Assembly (NCBI GenBank): GCA_900547745.1
Contig: URHT01000017.1
Coordinates: forward strand, 1 to 38,189
Reading direction: 5' to 3'
Source of the DNA: an uncultured Eubacteriales bacterium
Lineage (GTDB): Bacteria > Bacillota > Clostridia > Oscillospirales > Oscillospiraceae
Length of the DNA stretch: 38,189 bases
A program made the translations under genes and the position numbers. Position 1 is the first letter of the stretch. Each line of letters opens with the position of its first letter. The notes beneath the pieces are model-generated. The model was not told where the DNA came from, ran no database searches, and saw only the letters and a list, made by a program, of their open reading frames with translations. Positions 29,089-36,200 of this stretch are shown here, in pieces.

Positions 29089-30555
29089 GTGGCTGAAAAA
29101 AAGACCAATATTCAACTGTTCCATCCGATGGATCTGACGCAGGGAGCTTGCTGGAGGACCATCCTGCTGTTCTCGCTGCCGGTGATCCTGTCCTACCTGC
29201 TCCAGCAGGTCTACTCCATCAGCGACGCCGCCATCGTGGGCCAGACCTTGACGGCGCAGGAGGTGGCCGGCGTCAACGATACGGCCTCGCTGGTGTTCAT
29301 CTTTTTGCAGTTCGCCTTCGGCGTCAGTGCCGGGTTCTGTGTGGTGACATCCTGCCATGTGGGCGCGCAGAACAACGCCGGCGTCCGCCGCAGCCTTGCC
29401 ACCCAGATCGTGCTGTCCGCCGCGCTGACGGCGGTGCTGACGGCGCTGGCACTGGTGCTGCTGGATCCCATGCTGGCGTGGATCAACGTGACGCCGGAGG
29501 ATCCGGAGGTCTACCGCGCCGCGTACACCTACTGCTTCATCATCTTCGTGGGCATCGGCGCGCAGCTGTTCTACAACTTCATCTGCTCGTTCCTGCGGAG
29601 CATGGGCGACTCCGTGACGCCGCTGGTGTTTTTGCTGTTCTCCACGCTGCTGAACGTGGGGCTGGATCTGCTGTTCATCCTGCGGTTCCACTGGGGCGTG
29701 GCCGGTGCGGCCGCCGCCACCGTGGCCGCCCAGCTCATCAGCACCGTGGCCTGCTTCTGCTACGCCTTTGCCCGCTATCCGGACATCCGGCTGAAGCGGG
29801 AGGACTGGCACATCACGCTGTACGATGTGCGCCGCCATGTGAGCCGGGGCATCCCGTTGGGGCTGCAGTTCTCCGTGCTGGCCATCGGTATCATCGTCAT
29901 GCAGAGCGTGGTGGTGCAGTTCGACATGCTGGACGGCCGCATGGTGTCCAGCGCCGCCCAGAACGGCTTCGGTGCGGCCAATAAGCTGTCCAGTCTGGTG
30001 GCGACGCCCATGAACGCGCTGGGCACGGCCATGACCAGCTTCACCGCCCAGAATCTGGGGGCGGGGCGGTACGACCGCATCAGGAAGGGTACGCTGCAGG
30101 GCATGGCGGTCATGGGGATCATGGTGCTGTGCGCGGCGGGCATCGGTCTGCTGCTGACGGTCAACGACCTGTATCTCCATGTGTTTCTCAGCGCCGACAA
30201 GGTGACGGAGGAGACGGTGCGCTTCGGCAATACGTTCCTCTATGTGGATTTCGCCATGTACCCGTTTCTGGGCGGCATCTTCCTCATCCGCAACTGCGTG
30301 CAGGGCATCGGGCGGTCGACCTTTGTGCTGGGCGCGGGCGGCGCGGAGCTGGTGGCCCGCATCGCGGTATGCCTGCTGCTGCCCGCCGCCGCGGCAGGCG
30401 GCGCGGTCAGCGCCGCAGCGCCTCCGCTGGCGTTCTATGCGCTGTGCGCCGCCGACCCCATGGCGTGGATCGCCGCCGACACGGTGCTCAGCGTGCCGCT
30501 GATCCGCAACATCCTGCGCATGGACTACCGCTATCTGCGGGGCGGTCAGGCATAA
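29089..30555 (+). CDS. MATE-family multidrug/metabolite exporter
   Basis: A 488-residue polytopic membrane protein with the twelve-helix MATE layout. It exports drugs or metabolites in exchange for Na+ or H+. Landmarks: FSLPVILSYLLQQVYSISDA in helix 1, VGQTLTAQEVAGV, the repeat of the pattern in the second half (GIPLGLQFSVLAIG), and NGFGAANKLSSLVATPMNAL followed by TAQNLGAGRYDRI. The start is most likely GTG 29089, because the GGGGAGG site (29074-29080) sits eight bases before it; a GTG at 29080 overlaps that site. A strong terminator overlaps the stop. Confidence 0.93.
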   Translation: MAEKKTNIQLFHPMDLTQGACWRTILLFSLPVILSYLLQQVYSISDAAIVGQTLTAQEVAGVNDTASLVFIFLQFAFGVSAGFCVVTSCHVGAQNNAGVRRSLATQIVLSAALTAVLTALALVLLDPMLAWINVTPEDPEVYRAAYTYCFIIFVGIGAQLFYNFICSFLRSMGDSVTPLVFLLFSTLLNVGLDLLFILRFHWGVAGAAAATVAAQLISTVACFCYAFARYPDIRLKREDWHITLYDVRRHVSRGIPLGLQFSVLAIGIIVMQSVVVQFDMLDGRMVSSAAQNGFGAANKLSSLVATPMNALGTAMTSFTAQNLGAGRYDRIRKGTLQGMAVMGIMVLCAAGIGLLLTVNDLYLHVFLSADKVTEETVRFGNTFLYVDFAMYPFLGGIFLIRNCVQGIGRSTFVLGAGGAELVARIAVCLLLPAAAAGGAVSAAAPPLAFYALCAADPMAWIAADTVLSVPLIRNILRMDYRYLRGGQA

Positions 30556-30591
30556 AAAAGAGACGGACGCGAAGGCGTCCGTCTCTTTTTT
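30554..30591. terminator. bidirectional intrinsic terminator
   Basis: Perfect 17-bp stem, 30554-30570 with 30575-30591, GAAG loop and a long T-run. Shared by the convergent MATE and hcp genes. Confidence 0.92.
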
Positions 30592-30598
30592 TAGCGGC

Positions 30599-32170
30599 TC
30601 AGCCGCGGCGGAGGATGGCGTCCAGATCCTGCTCCGGGGCGGTGGTGGGCTGCAGCCCGTAGGTGTCCACCAGGATCTTCACCACCGATTCCGACAGGAA
30701 CGCCGGCAGCGTGGGCCCCAGGTAGATGTTCTTCACGCCCAGCGCCAGCAGGCTCAGGAGGATACACACCGCCTTCTGCTCGTACCACGACAGCACCAGC
30801 GTCAGCGGCAGGTCGTTGACGGTGCAGCCGAAGGCCTCCGCCAGCGCCAGCGCCACCGTCACGGCGCTGTAGGCGTCGTTGCACTGGCCCATGTCCAGGA
30901 TACGGGGCAGGCCGCCGATCTCCCCCAGATCCAGATCGTTGAAGCGGTACTTGCCGCAGGCCAGCGTCAGCACCAGCGAGTCCATGGGCGTCTTTTTCAC
31001 GAACTCCGTGTAGTAATTGCGGCCGGGGTGGGCGCCGTCGCAGCCGCCCACCAGAAAGATGTGCTTCACCGCGCCGCTCTTGATGGCGGCGATCACCGCC
31101 TCCGCGTTGGACAGTACCGCCGCGTGGCCGAAGCCGGTGGTCAGCATGTGGCCGCCGTTGATGCCGCTCATGCTGTGGTCGTGGTCGTAGCCGCCCAGCG
31201 CCAGCGCCTGTTGGATGAGGGGGGAGAAGTCCTTGCGGCCGTTTTCGTCGGCGGCGATGTGGGTCAGGCCGTCGTAGCCCACCACGGAGGTGGTGTACAC
31301 CCGGTCGGCGTAGCTGGGACGGGGCGGCATCAGGCAGTTGGTGGTGAACAGCACCGGCGCGGGGATGGCGTCGAACTCCGTCTGCTGGCTCTGCCACGCG
31401 GTGCCGAAGTTGCCCGCCAGATGGGGGTAGGCCTTCAGCCCGGGGTAGCCGTGGGCGGGCAGCATCTCGCAGTGGGTGTAGACGTTGATGCCCTTGCCCT
31501 GCGTCTGCTCCAGCAGCTGGTGGAGATCCGCCAGATCGTGGCCGGACACCACGATGAACGGGCCCTTTTTGATGTCCGTGTTCACCCGCGTGGGCACGGG
31601 ATCGCCGAAGGTGCCGGTGTTGGCCTTGTCCAGCAGGGCCATGCACCGGAAGTTCACCTGCCCGAACGCCATGATGAGCGCCAGCCACTCCTCCACGGTG
31701 TGGTCGCTGTTGACGGCGCACAGGCCCTTATAGAACCAGTCCGTCACCGTGTCGTCCTCATAGCCGAGGTTCAGGGCGTGGTGGGCGTAGGCGGCCATGC
31801 CCTTCATGCCGAACAGCAGGGTGGAGCGCAGGGACACGATGTCCGTCTCGCCCTTCCACAGGTCGACCACCGCCGTCTCGCCGCCGCCCAGACGGCGGCG
31901 CTCCGCGACGACGCGGTCGGTGAAGCGGCGGATGGCGTCATTGTCGAAATTCACGTTGGTCAGCGTGGTGAAAAGCCCGTCCATCAGCAGGCGGGACGCC
32001 TCGCGGCTGTGCTGCCCCCGGCGCTCCGCCGCCTCCGCCAGACGGATCAGCTCGTGCAGCAGCGCGTCCTGCAGGTTGGCGGTGTCGGGCTGCTTGCCGC
32101 ATACGCCGGTGCGGACGCAGCCCTTGTTGCCGGCGGTCTGCTGGCACTGGAAACAAAACATGTCGGACAT
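30599..32170 (-). CDS. hcp: hybrid-cluster protein (hydroxylamine reductase / NO-stress protein), class I
   Basis: A 523-residue Fe-S enzyme implicated in hydroxylamine reduction, NO reduction and protein S-nitrosylation control. The N-terminal cluster cysteines are C6, C9, C18 and C24 (Cx2Cx8Cx5C), the class I spacing of anaerobes. The ligands of the hybrid 4Fe cluster are visible as SGHDLADL (His), THCEMLPAHGYP (Glu), TTNCLM, VGGCDGAHPGR, LACGKYRFN, GQCNDAYSA (Cys) and WYEQKAV (Glu, Lys). ATG 32170 has a GGGAGGT site. The upstream -10/-35 signals on the minus strand are poor, suggesting an activator, which is common for hcp. Shares its upstream region with the tRNA promoter. Confidence 0.96.
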   Translation of the reverse strand: MSDMFCFQCQQTAGNKGCVRTGVCGKQPDTANLQDALLHELIRLAEAAERRGQHSREASRLLMDGLFTTLTNVNFDNDAIRRFTDRVVAERRRLGGGETAVVDLWKGETDIVSLRSTLLFGMKGMAAYAHHALNLGYEDDTVTDWFYKGLCAVNSDHTVEEWLALIMAFGQVNFRCMALLDKANTGTFGDPVPTRVNTDIKKGPFIVVSGHDLADLHQLLEQTQGKGINVYTHCEMLPAHGYPGLKAYPHLAGNFGTAWQSQQTEFDAIPAPVLFTTNCLMPPRPSYADRVYTTSVVGYDGLTHIAADENGRKDFSPLIQQALALGGYDHDHSMSGINGGHMLTTGFGHAAVLSNAEAVIAAIKSGAVKHIFLVGGCDGAHPGRNYYTEFVKKTPMDSLVLTLACGKYRFNDLDLGEIGGLPRILDMGQCNDAYSAVTVALALAEAFGCTVNDLPLTLVLSWYEQKAVCILLSLLALGVKNIYLGPTLPAFLSESVVKILVDTYGLQPTTAPEQDLDAILRRG

Positions 32171-32227
32171 GCTGGATACCTCCCATTCGATGTGATGGTA
32201 GTATTTTTCAGATTTCCGATTTTATTC

Positions 32228-32257
32228 TTGACAGATATGGGGTGGGTGTGCTAATAT
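32228..32257 (+). promoter_or_regulatory. promoter of the five-tRNA operon
   Basis: -35 TTGACA (32228-32233), 18-bp spacer, -10 TAATAT (32252-32257); the first tRNA starts 32 bp downstream. Confidence 0.75.
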
Positions 32258-32289
32258 AATCAAGCTGACGATTTGAGCGGAGGGCGTAC

Positions 32290-32364
32290 GCGGGTGTAGC
32301 ACAATGGCCAGGGCACCAGCCTTCCAAGCTGGGGATGCGGGTTCGATTCCCGTCACCCGCTCCA
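32290..32364 (+). tRNA. tRNA-Gly (anticodon TCC)
   Basis: Cloverleaf with acceptor GCGGGTG/CACCCGC, anticodon stem CCAGC/GCTGG, anticodon TCC at 32323-32325, T-loop TTCGATT and an encoded CCA end. Confidence 0.97.
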
Positions 32365-32376
32365 ACTTGACAGTAT

Positions 32377-32453
<77 letters not shown>

Positions 32454-32501
32454 TTTTCCCCCGGCGGGGTGTCAGCGCGATCCCAGACGGATGGTATATG
32501 T

Positions 32502-32579
<78 letters not shown>

Positions 32580-32584
32580 CAAAA

Positions 32585-32621
32585 AGATGAGGGATTGGGA
32601 GGAGATCCCGATCCCTCATCT
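32585..32621 (+). repeat. hairpin between tRNA-His and tRNA-Gln
   Basis: AGATGAGGGAT (32585-32595) pairs with ATCCCTCATCT (32611-32621), with an inner GGGA/TCCC extension. A5 precedes and GCTTTT follows. It looks like a weak internal terminator or a processing signal in the tRNA precursor. Confidence 0.65.
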
Positions 32622-32633
32622 GCTTTTCCACAT

Positions 32634-32708
32634 AGGGGTGTAGCCAAGTGGTAAGGCAAGGGACTTTGACTCCCTCATCCGCTGGTTCGAGTCCAGCCAT
32701 CCCTGCCA
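32634..32708 (+). tRNA. tRNA-Gln (anticodon TTG)
   Basis: Acceptor AGGGGTG/CATCCCT, anticodon stem AGGGA/TCCCT, anticodon TTG at 32666-32668, T-arm with TTCGAGT, CCA encoded. Confidence 0.96.
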
Positions 32709-32744
32709 GACAAGCTCGGATGGCCCAGCCATCCTTTCATATAT

Positions 32745-32820
32745 GCTTCGTTAGCTCAGTAGGTAGAGCACCTGCCTTTTAAGCAGGGTGTCCGGGGTTC
32801 GAATCCCCGACGAGGCACCA
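32745..32820 (+). tRNA. tRNA-Lys (anticodon TTT)
   Basis: Acceptor GCTTCGT/ACGAGGC, anticodon stem CCTGC/GCAGG, anticodon TTT at 32778-32780, CCA encoded at 32818-32820. The operon terminator begins directly after. Confidence 0.97.
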
Positions 32821-32852
32821 AAAGAGAGCCACCCAAAGGGTGGCTCTCTTTT
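32821..32852 (+). terminator. terminator of the tRNA operon
   Basis: Perfect 14-bp stem (32821-32834 with 32838-32851), AAA loop, ending in TTTT. Confidence 0.92.
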
Positions 32853-32858
32853 GGTGCT

Positions 32859-33044
32859 GCTGATTTTTGCGGAGCAAAAATCAGCGCCGCCAACGGCGGC
32901 CCTTTGATTAAACGCGCAAGGGAAACCCGGCAAAGGTTTCCCTTGCACACATTCCTTTCCTTGCGATATGCGGGGGGGGCATGCGGACAACAGAACCTGT
33001 GGGCAGTCACAGAAAAGCCATTCCCATTTGGGAATGGCTTTTTT
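32859..33044. repeat. row of near-perfect hairpins behind the tRNA operon
   Basis: Four further palindromes follow the terminator: 32859-32870 with 32874-32885 (12 bp), 32886-32891 with 32895-32900 (6 bp), 32916-32927 with 32935-32946 (12 bp) and 33013-33026 with 33029-33042 (14 bp). All are exact, and the last is followed by more T residues, so it is a terminator in form. An unusual G8 run lies at 32972-32979. No gene is seen between them. Confidence 0.7.
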
Positions 33045-33166
33045 GCGTGCGAGGAGGGGATCCGAAACGAGAGCCGGCTGCGCTGGCATTACCGCAGTCG
33101 ATATGAGCAGCTGATTACTTTCTCCGACAGGAATATGAAATCATCAGCTTCTTGCAGTGAAAAGAG
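33045..33166. other. short intergenic stretch, nothing recognised
   Basis: No open frame with a ribosome site, promoter or RNA gene is visible between the hairpin row and the terminator of the giant surface-protein gene. Confidence 0.5.
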
Positions 33167-33208
33167 AACAGCGCAGCTTCCGGGTATTTGCCTGGAGGCT
33201 GCGCTGTT
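33167..33208 (-). terminator. terminator of the giant surface-protein gene
   Basis: 15-bp stem with one G-U (33167-33181 with 33194-33208); on the minus strand CTCTTTTC follows. Confidence 0.85.
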
Positions 33209-33236
33209 TGCTGGCCTTAAATCCGTGACAAGACGA

Positions 33237-36200
33237 TTACCGTGCGCGTTTTCTCTTATAGTGGACGGCGCCGGCCAAAGTAAGGGTACTTGCCAGCAGG
33301 AGAGCGCTCCACAGCAGAAGATTGCTGCTGTCTCCGGTGCTGGCGCTGGCAGTGCCCTTGACGAAGATGACCTCGATGGCATGGGCTTTGCTGACATTCT
33401 CAAAGGTGTAGGACTTCACCGCGCCGATGCTCTCTCCGTCGATTTTGACGTTGGCGACAGCATAGCCCTTATCCGGAGTGATGGTGAAGGTCTGATCCCT
33501 ACCCTCACGGACGCTGACGCTGCCGGAGGGGGAGATAGAGCCGCCAGTTCCGGCAGTTGCCTCGATGGTGTAGTAGCTGTCGTACCAACCGCCGCCACCG
33601 CTGCTGGACTCGTGATACAGCTCAATCTTGCCGGTCAGTGTCGCGTAGTTGGCGCCCGTGGGCGTGAAGCGCCACCTGTAGGTCGTGTTGGCTTCGATTC
33701 TGGTACTATCAGGCAGGACGTTGCCCTTGTCATCTACCCATTCCAGCTTGCCGTCACTGGGATTCAGAGTGCTTCCCTCGATGGTCAGCGCCGCGTCCTT
33801 CAGCGTCTTGCCGCTGGTGGTGATCTTGGTGTAGTTCGGCTCGCCGGTAGGCGTGGCCGGTTTGATCATGAGCACGAAGGGAGCGCTGGTGACGTCGTTG
33901 TAGTCGTTGTCGCCCGCCTTAGTCGCGATGACGCTGACAGAGCCGACCTTGACGGGAGTCAGAACGCCGGTTTCGGGATCGATGGTCGCTTCGCCGGTGC
34001 TGTGAGCAGTGCCAATGCGGTAGGTCACAGCGCCTGTGCCGGAGCCGCCGCTGGTGGTCAATGTCAGCGTCTGACCATAGAACACACTGTCCGCACCGGT
34101 GATGACAAGTGCCTCCTGACGATCCTTTTCTGTCAGGGTGATGCTCAGAATGATGGTGAAGTCCTCGGAGTTGTTGCAGGAGGCTTTTAGGGTGATGGTG
34201 ACGGTGTCACCGGCCTTGCCGCCGGAAATCGCGTAGGTCAGCAAGCTGCCGTCCGCTGCGAAATCATGCTTGGCAAGTGTGACATTCGAGCCGGTGCTGA
34301 CGCTGTAATCGCTATTATAGCTCCACGCTTGTCCGCTGGGAAGCCCCGACCAGTCTGGCGTGTAGGTATGCACGGAGGCGTCCGTGTACTTTTGCGCCAG
34401 CTCAACCGTCTTAAGGCTGCCGCCATCCGCCTTATTCACCATGACTTCAAGCTCGATATTCTCCACTGCGTTGTAGTTTTCGGTGTCTGTCGGGGTGAAC
34501 GTCGCCTGGAAGGTCTTGGCGGCAGTCGAAGCGCCGCCCACAGATTCGCTGCTGTCCATCCAGCTCCAGCCGTCCGGCAGCGTCACATCCGCCAGCGTCT
34601 GACCGTATTTTGCCGTCAGCCCGGTGGGAGCGGTGTAGGTCGGCGTTGCCTTCGCTACCACAAATTCGCAATACACAGCTTCAAATCCGTAGTAGTTATC
34701 CGTATCACCAATGCTGGCGTACATACGGTAGGTACCGGCGTTCAGCGCAGGCGGATTCTGAATATCCCACGTCTGAACGGAGCCGCTGCCAGCAACGGCA
34801 TAGCCGTAGGTCACTTGAGCATTCAAATCACCCGTCTGGTCTGTCAAGGTCGGTGTGCTTGGCGTTTGACCGTAAGTATAGCCCGCCATGCTGATCTTGC
34901 CATACTGCTGAGCCTTGTCGACCTTGACCGTTGCGGTGCCGGTTGCTTCCGTATAGGTATTCCCATCCTTCGGGGTGAACTTCCATCCGACATTATGACC
35001 AAGCGTGTTCGCATCCAGAATCGTATCGCCCGGCTGCTGCCACGAGAAGGAACCCTCGATCTCTGCGCCGGTATCGGGATCCTTCATCTTGCCAGAAATT
35101 TCGCTCTTGCTCAGTGTATCGCCGTAGGTGATCTCGGCTGCGGTGATTTCGCCGTCCGGCGTGGGCTTGATCCGGTTCACCGCGTTGAGGACGAGCGTCA
35201 GTTTAAAGTCCTTGTAGTTGGTGGTGGTGACCTTCACCTCGACGGTTCCGATCTGGCCGGTCGCTGTTCCATCTTTCGCATAGAGCCCTACCAAAGTCAG
35301 CTTGCTGCCCTCAAATTCCACTATCTCCGGGTCGATATAATATCCATGAGCGGTGAAGCTAATAGCAGTCTGCCGATTCCCCAAATCGTAGTGCACGGTG
35401 CCGTAATCTCCATTGGGCGCTTCGGGCAGCAGCTGCTGGAAGTCATAGGTGTACGTCAGATGGGTGCCGTTGATCACGCTCAGCGTGCCATGTTGGATAT
35501 TCGTGGGTGCGGCAGCTTGATCGATGGGGAAGTCCCGGCTTATCGACGTGATGATGTAGTTGCCGCCTTCAACGTCCTTGATGGCCACCCGGCCGGTACC
35601 GGCGTTGGTGTTGTTGGAATACTCTACCGTGTATTCTCCCTCCGAAATGACCACGGCCCCATCCTTGAGGGTCACGGTCGGTTCCAGCGCATCGCCGGTG
35701 TAGGTGCAGGACGCGACTTCAATCGTGGGCGTCACCTCTCTTGGCGTGATTTTCCACTCGACCGTGGCCTTACCGGTGTAGTTGCCGGTACCTTCGATGG
35801 TCAGGGTGATGCTGTCATTGGCATCGGTGGCCTTGTCGCCGCTTTTGATAACATAGGTGATTCTTGTTTCATCCCAGTTCTCCAGTGTCACGCCGGTGAT
35901 CCTCGGCGATTGCTCCACCGCGTTGTACTGGAATTCGTATTTTTCCAGCGTGATGGTTGCGCCCTCGATGGACTTGGGGGCGACGGGGACTTTCACGATG
36001 CCGGTCACTTCCGTATAGGTATTCCCATCCTTCGGGGTGAACTTCCATCCGATATTATGACCAAGCGTGTTCGCGTCCAGAATCGTATCGCCCGGCTGCT
36101 GCCACGAGAAGGAACCCTCGACCTCTGCGCCGGTGTCGGGATCCTTCATCTTGCCCAAAATAGTACTCTTGCTCAGCGCGTCGCCGTAGGTGATCTCGGC

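Noticed and set aside
28951..30180. A 409-codon minus-strand open frame
   Set aside because: Antisense of the MATE exporter; very H/Q/R rich and covers the MATE promoter.
32859..33042. Possible CRISPR array or tandem repeat from the regularly spaced palindromes
   Set aside because: The palindromes differ in sequence and length and have no common repeat or spacer units; no cas genes are in the window.
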